Made by a program: the position numbers and the translations under genes. Below, piece by piece: positions 19,902-26,597 of a DNA stretch of 27,001 bases (within the stretch, counting starts at the first letter, position 1; each line of letters begins with the position of its first letter). This DNA is from a virus. The DNA lies in IMG/VR virus record IMGVR_UViG_3300023227_000025, positions 1 to 27,001 of that record. One strand, written 5' to 3'. The notes under the pieces are model-generated. The model saw nothing but the letters and a program-made list of their open reading frames with translations, was not told the origin of the DNA and searched no databases.

Positions 19902-21850
19902 TGCCCACCGCCTACCAGCCCCTAGCCCGCGCCGCTCTCCTCTGCATCATACCAGAGGTGCCGCATGTCCATCTCTGGGCGAGGGAGCACCGCATGATGA
20001 CTTCGGAAGTCACGGCTAAGGCTGGCATGTATGACATCAGTCAGACGCCATACATGAAGGAGCCGGGCGAATCAATCGACGACCCCGAGGTCACGACCAC
20101 GGTCTTGCAGCTGGCTTCGCGCCTTGGCAAGACGGAAAACTGTATTCTTAACCCGATAGGCCGGTCGATCCACCTTGACCCGCACAATATCCTCGTAGTT
20201 TACCCGACGAAAGACGCCGCTGGCAAGTTTGCGAAAGAGCAACTAATGACGACCTTCGCCGCTTCGCACGTATTCGACGGGATCGTCATGCCGACAGGCA
20301 AAGGATCAACGATGTATTCAAAGCGGTTCCTCGGCGGGCGCGTGTCCATGATTGGCGCAAACTCGCCCTCTGCTTTCCGGCAGATTCAAGCTCGATCCGT
20401 TTTTCTCGACGAGGTTGACGCTATGAACTTCTCGGAGGAAGGCGACCCGATCACACTAGCGTTTAAGCGAGCTGACAACTACGCGGACGCAACGCAAGTG
20501 GTGATGAGCACGCCTACAATCAAAGGGTTAAGCAACATCGAGAAATGGATGCTCAAGTCAGACTACCGCCAGTATTTTGTACAGTCCCCATTCACAGGCA
20601 ACTGGCATGTGCTGGACTGGGCAAACCTCGTGTTTACGGACGCGAAGAAACGTCGCACACCAGAGGCCGCATACTATGCCGACCCCGAGACCGGCGACCC
20701 ATGGACAAACGAGCAGCGCGTTGATTCGATCCAAGCGGGCGAATGGCGACCGACCCTACCGTTTACCGGCGTTCGCGGTTACCAAGCCAACGCAATGATA
20801 AGCCTTTTCCCGCACAAGAAGGGATACAAGTCTAAGTATCACCAGTGGGCGGGCGAGTTTCTGGAAGCTAAGGACGCCGGGGTTGAAGCGCTCAAGACGT
20901 GGACGAACACCTTTAAGGCTGAGACATGGGAAGACGTGCTCGGCGAGTCCGTGGACTGGCACCCCGTATACGAGCGCCGCGAGGACTACCCGACGGACAT
21001 TCTGCCGGACGGCGTGCTCTGCATTACGTTCGCGGCCGACGTGCAAGAAGACCGCATCGAGTTTGAGTGGGTCGGCTGGCGTGACGGCTTTGAATCCTAC
21101 GGGCTGCGCTACTCAACGATAGTCGGCGACACTAAGCGAGGGGAGGTATGGGAAAAGCTCAACCGTGAAATCCTGCGCACGTGGAAACACCCTGCGGGCG
21201 GCGAGCTACGCATGTCACGCGGGTTCATTGACGAAGGCCACAACACCGAGCAAGTGCGCATGTTCTGCCTCAAAATGCTCGCCAGCGGCTACGAGGTATA
21301 TCCGTCCAAAGGACTCGGGCGTGCCGGTCAAAGCGAGCCTGAGCTTGTCGCGTTTAATGCGCAGAAACGTCAAAGCGGGGTCAAGGCTCCGACCTTTAAC
21401 ATCGGGGTCAACCGCGCTAAGCGCACGATCTACAGCCACCTAAACCTTGACCCACCGGGCGCACACACCATGCACTTTACTGACCAGCCCGAGGCCGGTT
21501 ACGACGAGCACTACTTTGAGATGCTGACAAGCGAGCGCATCAAGACGCGCTACTACCTCGGCCAAGCTTACAAAGTATTTGAAAAGCCTAGCAGCTCTAC
21601 ACGAAACGAAGCGCTCGACATCCGCGCGTATGGCTACGCGGCCATCGTGTCGCTAAACCCGTCGTGGGATGGACTGCGCAAGATGATCGACAAGATGCTG
21701 CCAGCGGAGAAGGTGATGCACCTGAAGCCAGAGGCTGAGGCGACGGCGGGCGGCGACAAGTGGACGGTTAACCCACAGAAACCCACGGTAAAGCGCCCAG
21801 CGAAGACGGCGGGCAAGCGCGCGCGGGGCGGATTTATTAACAACTGGTAA
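19901..21850 (+). CDS. Large terminase, lambda gpA family
   Basis: The ATG at 19901 overlaps the small-subunit stop; an in-frame ATG at 19847 lies inside that gene. The 649-residue length matches lambda gpA (641). The P-loop is the non-classical SRLGKT at 73-78, Walker B is VFLDEVDAM with Asp170-Glu171, and MMTSEVTAKAG precedes the ATPase core. The later block CITFAADVQEDRIEFEWVGW supplies the first acidic residue of the RNase H-like nuclease, and SRGFIDEGHNTEQV a later one. It cuts concatemers and powers DNA packaging into proheads. GpA-type enzymes usually make cohesive ends. Confidence 0.93.
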   Translation: MPTAYQPLARAALLCIIPEVPHVHLWAREHRMMTSEVTAKAGMYDISQTPYMKEPGESIDDPEVTTTVLQLASRLGKTENCILNPIGRSIHLDPHNILVVYPTKDAAGKFAKEQLMTTFAASHVFDGIVMPTGKGSTMYSKRFLGGRVSMIGANSPSAFRQIQARSVFLDEVDAMNFSEEGDPITLAFKRADNYADATQVVMSTPTIKGLSNIEKWMLKSDYRQYFVQSPFTGNWHVLDWANLVFTDAKKRRTPEAAYYADPETGDPWTNEQRVDSIQAGEWRPTLPFTGVRGYQANAMISLFPHKKGYKSKYHQWAGEFLEAKDAGVEALKTWTNTFKAETWEDVLGESVDWHPVYERREDYPTDILPDGVLCITFAADVQEDRIEFEWVGWRDGFESYGLRYSTIVGDTKRGEVWEKLNREILRTWKHPAGGELRMSRGFIDEGHNTEQVRMFCLKMLASGYEVYPSKGLGRAGQSEPELVAFNAQKRQSGVKAPTFNIGVNRAKRTIYSHLNLDPPGAHTMHFTDQPEAGYDEHYFEMLTSERIKTRYYLGQAYKVFEKPSSSTRNEALDIRAYGYAAIVSLNPSWDGLRKMIDKMLPAEKVMHLKPEAEATAGGDKWTVNPQKPTVKRPAKTAGKRARGGFINNW

Positions 21851-21863
21851 AATAAACAAAAAA

Positions 21864-21906
21864 CCTGCACACAGCTATTGACACCTGCACACATTACAGC
21901 AGAGTT
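21864..21906 (+). promoter_or_regulatory. TGCACA-flanked promoter, 20-bp direct repeat
   Basis: CCTGCACACA at 21864-21873 and again at 21884-21893, exactly 20 bp apart, with TTGACA (21878-21883) between. A weak AGAGTT -10 (21901-21906) touches the ATG at 21907. Confidence 0.65.
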
Positions 21907-22209
21907 ATGGGCATGCACATTATGGATGAATTATTTAAAATCGAAGAAAGCAAATCGCCTCGGCTGAAATGGCTAGAGGCTAGTGGTATAACAACACACT
22001 ACGCGCCACACATGGGCGAAGAAGGATATACGTGGTGCGCGTGGGGCAAAGCGAACGATACCGATGGCAATGGCATCCCCGACGATCCAGAAGCTTGCGG
22101 ATACGGAAACTCAGAGGATGAGTCGATAGCTGACCTGTGCCAAAAAATAAAGAAGCCGCTTTGGAACGAAGTTTCTCTTTCTAACGAAAAAATGGATAAT
22201 GGCGAATGA
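21907..22209 (+). CDS. Small acidic hypothetical protein
   Basis: The start could be ATG 21907, 21913 or 21922 (MDELFKIEESKSPRL). The product of about 95-100 residues has WLEASGITTHYAPHMGEEGYTW and the Asp-rich loop NDTDGNGIPDD, which looks like a calcium-binding loop although the spacing does not identify a family. It ends by an ATGA overlap with a 32-codon ORF. It lies between the terminase and the tandem array under its own TGCACA promoter, so it is probably accessory. Codon use is A/T-richer than in the terminase. Confidence 0.6.
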   Translation: MGMHIMDELFKIEESKSPRLKWLEASGITTHYAPHMGEEGYTWCAWGKANDTDGNGIPDDPEACGYGNSEDESIADLCQKIKKPLWNEVSLSNEKMDNGE

Positions 22210-22304
22210 AACGCCCATACAGATCACACTTTGAGCAAGACGCCCTAGGCCGCTGGCGTCGAGTCCTCTGCTACGTGCAGCGGTCTGGCGTCCGAACCGC
22301 GTAA
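22206..22304 (+). CDS. 32-residue basic peptide
   Basis: ATG 22206 overlaps the upstream stop (ATGA), TAA at 22302-22304. The product MKRPYRSHFEQDALGRWRRV and on is basic and aromatic. Coupling to the preceding gene is the main support; it could be a chance frame. Confidence 0.35.
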   Translation: MKRPYRSHFEQDALGRWRRVLCYVQRSGVRTA

Positions 22305-22329
22305 CACACAAACCGAACCCACTACGAAA

Positions 22330-22758
22330 ATGACCGAACCCGAGAAACAGTGCAGAAAGTGCCTAGCGTTTAAACCGCTGGGAGAGTTTAATAATGATAA
22401 AAGCAAGAAGGATGGAAAGAAGCCTGCCTGCAAATGCTGCACGAGAGAATACTCCCGCCAATACCGAGCCGAAAACCCTGAGAAAGCGAGAGAATCGCAG
22501 CGCCAATACCGAGCCGAAAACCCTGAGAAAGTAAAAGAAAGCAACCGCCAATACCGAGCCGAAAACCCTGAGGAAATCAAAGAAAAAAACAGCAAACGCT
22601 ACGCCGCAAACCCTGAGAAATGGAGCGAAGCGCAGCGCAAACGCCGCGCCGTTACCCGCCACGCCCGCAACCAGTGCGCAGTAATCAACGCGCTCGATCC
22701 CAAGAAATGGGAACTGCTAGAGTCCAAGCTCAAAACATTGAACCCACTACGAAAATGA
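22330..22758 (+). CDS. Zinc-knuckle/15-residue-repeat protein, array copy 1
   Basis: The 142-residue protein starts MTEPEKQCRKCLAFKPLGEF with Cys8, Cys11 and Cys34-x-x-Cys37, a zinc knuckle like the N-terminus of proteins annotated as recombination endonuclease VII-like. Four basic helical repeats of about 15 residues follow (RQYRAENPEKARESQ and variants), then the end block RHARNQCAVINALDPKKWEL shared by all three copies. The endonuclease catalytic core (DHdH...LLC..CN) is absent, so nuclease activity is not supported; nucleic-acid binding is inferred. The last residues NPLRK are encoded by leader-like DNA (see findings). The leader ACCGAACCCACTACGAA is shared with the HTH gene at 6568. Confidence 0.8.
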   Translation: MTEPEKQCRKCLAFKPLGEFNNDKSKKDGKKPACKCCTREYSRQYRAENPEKARESQRQYRAENPEKVKESNRQYRAENPEEIKEKNSKRYAANPEKWSEAQRKRRAVTRHARNQCAVINALDPKKWELLESKLKTLNPLRK

Positions 22759-23318
22759 CCGAACCCGAGAAACAGTGCAGCAAGTGCCTAGCGTTTAAGC
22801 CGCTGGGCGAGTTCAGCAATCACAAGACGAGTAAAGGCGGGAAGCGGGCGAACTGCAAATGCTGTGCGAGCGAAGCGCAGCGCAAACGCTACGCCGCAAA
22901 CCCTGAGAAGCAGCGCGAAGACCGCCGCAAACGCCGCGCCGCAAACCCTGAGAAATACAAAGAATACGACAGCAAACGCCGCGCCGCAAACCCTGAGAAA
23001 TACAACGAAGCTGCCCGCAAACGCCACGCCGCCAACCCTGAGAAGCGCAACCAATCCCGCCGCAAACGCCACGCCGCCAACCCTGAGAAACGGAGAGAAT
23101 CCTCCCGCAAACGCTACGCCGCAAACCCTGAGGAAATCAAAGAAGACCGCCGCCAATACTACGCCGCCAACCCTGAGAAGCAGCGCGAATACCGCCGCAA
23201 ACGCTACACCCGCGCTCGCCACGCCCGCAACCAGTGCGCAGTAATCAACGCGCTCGATCCCAAGAAATGGGAACTGCTAGAGGCTAAGCTCAAAACATTG
23301 AACCCACTACGAAAATGA
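22755..23318 (+). CDS. Zinc-knuckle/15-residue-repeat protein, array copy 2
   Basis: ATG 22755 overlaps copy 1's stop as ATGA. The 187-residue protein has the same Cys8/Cys11/Cys34/Cys37 knuckle, seven repeats of 15 residues (KRYAANPEKQREDRR type) and the same end block, ending NPLRK. It is 135 bp (three repeat units) longer than copy 1. Its first 130 bp differ from copy 3 by about one base, which shows recent duplication or gene conversion. The repeats are strongly basic with an NPEK helix cap in each unit, which fits binding to DNA or RNA. Confidence 0.8.
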   Translation: MTEPEKQCSKCLAFKPLGEFSNHKTSKGGKRANCKCCASEAQRKRYAANPEKQREDRRKRRAANPEKYKEYDSKRRAANPEKYNEAARKRHAANPEKRNQSRRKRHAANPEKRRESSRKRYAANPEEIKEDRRQYYAANPEKQREYRRKRYTRARHARNQCAVINALDPKKWELLEAKLKTLNPLRK

Positions 23319-23845
23319 CCGAACCCGAGAAGCAGTGCAGCAAGTGCCTAGCGTTTAAGCCGCTGGGCGAGTTCAGCAATCACAAGACGAGTAAAGGCGG
23401 GAAGCGGGCGAACTGCAAATGCTGTGCGAGCGAAGCGCAGCGCCAACGCCGCGCCGCAAACCTTGAGAAATACAGAGTTCGCGAACGCCAATACTGCGCC
23501 GCGAACTCTGAGAAAATCAACGAATGCCGCCGCCAACGCCGCGCCGCAAACCCTGAGAAAATCAACGAAGCCCAGCGCCAACGCTACGCCGCCAACCCTG
23601 AGAAAATCAACGAAGCCCGCCGCCAATACAGCGCCGCAAACCGTGAGAAAATCAACGAATACGCCCGCCAATACCGCGCCGCCAACCCTGAGAAAATCAA
23701 CGAAGCCCAGCGCAAACACGACGCCGCCGAACGCCACGCCCGCAACCAGTGCGCAATAATCAACGCGCTCGATCCCAAGAAATGGGAACTTTTACAGTCC
23801 AAGCTCAAAGCTATGGACTCAACCAAAACCAAAGAAAAGGAATAA
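23315..23845 (+). CDS. Zinc-knuckle/15-residue-repeat protein, array copy 3
   Basis: ATG 23315 overlaps copy 2's stop as ATGA. The 176-residue protein has the same knuckle and six repeats, most of the form RQRRAANPEKINEAQ; this copy is enriched in 'EKINE'. It keeps the block RHARNQCAIINALDPKKWEL but ends DSTKTKEKE instead of NPLRK, so it probably carries the original 3' end. One unit has AANSEK, one AANLEK and one AANREK in place of AANPEK. One base separates its stop from the next ATG. Confidence 0.8.
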   Translation: MTEPEKQCSKCLAFKPLGEFSNHKTSKGGKRANCKCCASEAQRQRRAANLEKYRVRERQYCAANSEKINECRRQRRAANPEKINEAQRQRYAANPEKINEARRQYSAANREKINEYARQYRAANPEKINEAQRKHDAAERHARNQCAIINALDPKKWELLQSKLKAMDSTKTKEKE

Positions 23846-23846
23846 C

Positions 23847-24461
23847 ATGACTACGGAAATAACAAAAACAACGAAAACAGAAGCTCGTCTCAAAGAACTA
23901 TCGCTACAAGAGTTGATCGAAGATTGCTCACTATGCGCGGCAAACATCGCAGACAGCACCGTCGAACTCGGCGGGCTACTCAGCGAAATAAGTCGCCGCT
24001 ATGGGCACGACGGAATCAACATGACGTGCGAGACACTCGGGCTAGCTCGACCCCTTGCGAGCAAGCTCGTGGCCTGCTATCGCGGAGTAATGCACCCCGC
24101 AATCGCCATTGGCACCGTATCGCATTGCAGGCAGCTCGAAAAGCTCACGATGGAAGAGCAGACCGACATCATCGAGAAGGGCGTGCCATACCTCGAAAAG
24201 CTCGGCAAAACGCACGCTACCAAGCGCGTCCCGCTGGAAAAGCTCAGTCCAAAGCAGATCGCGCAAGTCTTCGCTGGCGACAAGATACGCTCTGAGGATG
24301 AGCAGTTCCAGTTTCTCAAAGAGCTGGCTGCCGAGCCAAAGAAGGAAAAGCCCGTGACAGGACACAAGCCGGACTACGAGGTAAAGAACGGTAAGCTCGT
24401 GGTCAACCGCCCGCACAATTTCACCCTGCGCGAGCTGCTCGCCCTCACGGCGCAACTGTAG
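23847..24461 (+). CDS. Hypothetical helical protein
   Basis: The 204-residue protein starts MTTEITKTTKTEARLKELSL. Residues 20-85 (LIEDCSLCAANIADSTVELG, INMTCETLGLARPLASKLVA) form an all-helical region that could hold an HTH. The middle is charged, and the end LVVNRPHNFTLRELLALTAQ is a small strand-helix. It is followed by a terminator. Gene position between the array and the joiner gives no function; a packaging regulator is possible. No family recognised. Confidence 0.65.
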   Translation: MTTEITKTTKTEARLKELSLQELIEDCSLCAANIADSTVELGGLLSEISRRYGHDGINMTCETLGLARPLASKLVACYRGVMHPAIAIGTVSHCRQLEKLTMEEQTDIIEKGVPYLEKLGKTHATKRVPLEKLSPKQIAQVFAGDKIRSEDEQFQFLKELAAEPKKEKPVTGHKPDYEVKNGKLVVNRPHNFTLRELLALTAQL

Positions 24462-24476
24462 TTGCTTTCTGGATAC
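24458..24476 (-). promoter_or_regulatory. 19-bp GTATCC element, copy 9 (minus)
   Basis: On the minus strand it reads GTATCCAGAAAGCAACTAC, preceded by CTGTGAGC exactly as copy 4 at 6192 is. It overlaps the stop codon of the gene ending at 24461, and no minus-strand gene follows it. Confidence 0.5.
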
Positions 24477-24483
24477 GCTCACA

Positions 24484-24510
24484 GCCCGCCCTAGCACGGC
24501 GGGCTTTTTT
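24484..24510 (+). terminator. Intrinsic terminator
   Basis: GCCCGCC (24484-24490) pairs perfectly with GGCGGGC (24498-24504), followed by T6. It separates the array/helical-protein transcript from the head genes. Confidence 0.85.
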
Positions 24511-24527
24511 GTGTTCAAAGCGTAAGA

Positions 24528-24564
24528 TTGACAATCCGCCTTGTATCCGTTTTATGGATACGCA
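24528..24564 (+). promoter_or_regulatory. Head-gene leader with TTGACA and palindromic GTATCC element
   Basis: TTGACA at 24528-24533 and GTATCCGTTTTATGGATAC at 24543-24561 (copy 10, 6-bp arms with GTATCC/GGATAC). The ATG at 24565 follows after three bases. No -10 at normal distance from the TTGACA. Confidence 0.5.
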
Positions 24565-25113
24565 ATGGCAACCGCAACGACCGAACCGCTTGAGCTCACG
24601 GCAGGCTTTACATCTAACTGGGATAAAACCCTCAGTGACTACTTGCCGTCGCTCTACACGCTTGAATACACGCTCGCGCCGATAGCTGGCGGCGAAGTGC
24701 TGGGCATCACGGCGACAAGCACGCTGGACACTTTCAATCTTCGTCTGACGCCGACCATCACCAGCGGGTTGTCGGCAGGAACGTATCAGCTTATTGGATA
24801 CGTCAAGGACATCGCAACAAGCGGCGAAACGACCACCGCACGCGTATCGACAACCCGCACCACTGTCCTCGCCGCTGTCGATTCGATAGTTGACCGCCGA
24901 ACATTTGCTGAGGAAATCGTAGCGGACTTGCAAGCAACCTACGCAAAGCTCGCAAAGAACACGATCAGCAGCGCAACCGTGAACGGCCGCACCTACACGA
25001 AGAAAGACTTAATGGCTATCCGCGAAGAAATCGCATTCTTCCAGAATAAGGTGCGCTCCGAAATGGGAGGGGCAACCCGCCGCATCGCCGTAACCTTCCC
25101 ACCAGTTAGCTAA
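24565..25113 (+). CDS. Head-tail joining protein candidate (gpW-like C-terminus)
   Basis: The ATG at 24565 is chosen because it directly follows the palindromic element; a TTG at 24541 lies inside that element. The 182-residue protein has a beta-rich N-terminal domain (LELTAGFTSNWDKTLSDYLP, TLEYTLAPIAGGEV) and a C-terminal helical part, VADLQATYAKLAKNTISSAT then YTKKDLMAIREEIAFFQNKV. The C-terminal part resembles lambda gpW, with its helix, hairpin turn and helix ending in an arginine-rich strand. Position between terminase and portal agrees with gpW. The N-terminal extension is unusual. The stop overlaps the portal start (TAATG). A 19-bp element copy (24783-24801) is inside the coding sequence. 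Confidence 0.65.
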   Translation: MATATTEPLELTAGFTSNWDKTLSDYLPSLYTLEYTLAPIAGGEVLGITATSTLDTFNLRLTPTITSGLSAGTYQLIGYVKDIATSGETTTARVSTTRTTVLAAVDSIVDRRTFAEEIVADLQATYAKLAKNTISSATVNGRTYTKKDLMAIREEIAFFQNKVRSEMGGATRRIAVTFPPVS

Positions 25114-26597
25114 TGGAATTTCACATACCTTTTACCCGCAAAAAAAAGCCTACTGTTACGCGCCAGTTTAACGCCGCTCAGCATACGCGCCTTACTGCCG
25201 ACTGGATATCGTCGCCTACGAGCGCAGACGCTGAGCTGAAGGGCAACATCGCCACTATCAGGGAGCGCGCCCGCGACCTAGAGCGCAACGAAACCTACGT
25301 AGAAAAGTTTTTGTTTGAGCTGGAAAACAACATCGTCGGAACAGGTATCAAACTCCGCAGCGAGCCGCGCAACCCTGACGGCAAGACCGACGCGCTCGCC
25401 AAGCAAGCTATTGAGTGGGCGTGGTATCAACAGGGACAACGCGAGAATTACACTGTCACCGGGCAGCAAACTGAGCAGAGCGCCGACCGTCTCGCGATCC
25501 GAAGCATCGCGCGGGATGGCGAAGTTCTCGTCCGCATTATTCGCGGCGCTCCAAACAAGTTCCGGTTTGCAGTTCAGCTGCTTGAGCCTGATCACCTTGA
25601 CGCGACGTTCAGCGGTAAAGCGCCGAACGGAAATGAGATACGAATGGGCGTAGAGCTGAATGAGTGGAAAATGCCGATGGCATATTGGATAGACATCAAC
25701 CACCCAGGCGACTACTACCAGACGATGCAGACAGGCGGGCAACGCCGCACACGCATTCCGGCTGACGAAATGCTGATGCCGTTTCGCAGCAACCGCGTAG
25801 AGCAAACGCGCGGCGTGTCATGGCTCGTAACGGCAATGAATCACCTCAAAATGCTCGGCGGATACGAAGAGGCCGAACTCGTGGCCGCCCGCACCGCCGC
25901 CGCTAAAATGGGCTTCTTCGTGAGCGACGGCACCGACTACGGGCAAACCGATCCAAGCAACCCGAACGCCGATTTCTCGATGGAAGCCGAGCCGGGTATG
26001 TTTGACCAGATACCGCAGGGGTTAAAATTTCAATCATGGGATCCGCAGCACCCGACCACCGCATTTGAGGGATTCCGTAAGGCGATGCTGCGCCGCGTTG
26101 CTTCCGGCTTAACCATGAGCTACAACACGCTCGCCAACGACCTTGAAGGGGTAAACTACAGCAGCCTGCGCGACGGCAAGATTACCGAGCGCGACGGCTA
26201 CAAGGTAATACAGGACTGGATGATCGCCACTTACAAGCGCCCTATCTATCTAGCTTGGATTAGCTGGGCAATCGACACCGGACAGATCAAGATGAATCGC
26301 GGGATTGGCTCGCCGTTACCCGCCGCCAAGATGGAGAAATTCACGGAGCACTCGTTTATCCCTCGCCGCTGGCAGTGGGTTGACCCGCTCAAGGACATGA
26401 AGGCTATGGAGCTTGCGCGCAAAAACAATTGGACATCTGACAGCCAGATTGTGAGCGAGCAAGGTTATGATTTGACTGAACTTTACGACCAACAAGCAGA
26501 AGACGAAGAGTTACGGATTCAAAAGGGCATCGAGAAACCTATTGACAAATCACTAACAAGTATCCAGAAACTGGATACACCACCAGCAAGCCAATGA
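25113..26597 (+). CDS. Portal protein, lambda gpB family
   Basis: The 494-residue protein shows the Phage_portal_2 pattern: RERARDLERNETYVEKFLFE near the start, then NIVGTGIKLRSEP, SIARDGEVLVRIIRG, FRFAVQLLEPDHLDA, RIPADEMLMPFRSNRVEQTR with GVSWLVTAMNHLKML, and MSYNTLANDLEGVNYSSLRD. The last block is the most characteristic of gpB-like portals. The dodecameric portal forms the entry vertex and receives the terminase. Length is close to lambda gpB (533). The stop overlaps the protease start as ATGA. Its 3' end carries the perfect 19-bp dyad at 26560. Confidence 0.93.
   Translation: MEFHIPFTRKKKPTVTRQFNAAQHTRLTADWISSPTSADAELKGNIATIRERARDLERNETYVEKFLFELENNIVGTGIKLRSEPRNPDGKTDALAKQAIEWAWYQQGQRENYTVTGQQTEQSADRLAIRSIARDGEVLVRIIRGAPNKFRFAVQLLEPDHLDATFSGKAPNGNEIRMGVELNEWKMPMAYWIDINHPGDYYQTMQTGGQRRTRIPADEMLMPFRSNRVEQTRGVSWLVTAMNHLKMLGGYEEAELVAARTAAAKMGFFVSDGTDYGQTDPSNPNADFSMEAEPGMFDQIPQGLKFQSWDPQHPTTAFEGFRKAMLRRVASGLTMSYNTLANDLEGVNYSSLRDGKITERDGYKVIQDWMIATYKRPIYLAWISWAIDTGQIKMNRGIGSPLPAAKMEKFTEHSFIPRRWQWVDPLKDMKAMELARKNNWTSDSQIVSEQGYDLTELYDQQAEDEELRIQKGIEKPIDKSLTSIQKLDTPPASQ
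26560..26578. promoter_or_regulatory. 19-bp element, perfect 7-bp-arm dyad
   Basis: GTATCCAGAAACTGGATAC has GTATCCA and TGGATAC arms around five bases, the best palindrome of the family. It lies inside the portal 3' end, 15 bp before the protease ATG at 26594. Confidence 0.6.

Noticed and set aside
22864-23244. Long second-frame and antisense ORFs across the array and tail repeats
   Set aside because: They are by-products of repetitive GC-rich coding DNA: Ala/Thr/Asn/Pro or Phe/Ala/Arg repeats with no own start context.
22330-23845. 45-bp regular repeats as a possible CRISPR array
   Set aside because: The repeats are in-frame codons of helical units without unique spacers, and no cas gene is present.
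24042-24518. Minus-strand frame downstream of copy 9 of the 19-bp element
   Set aside because: It covers the plus-strand terminator and has low-complexity antisense composition; the element alone is not proof of a gene.
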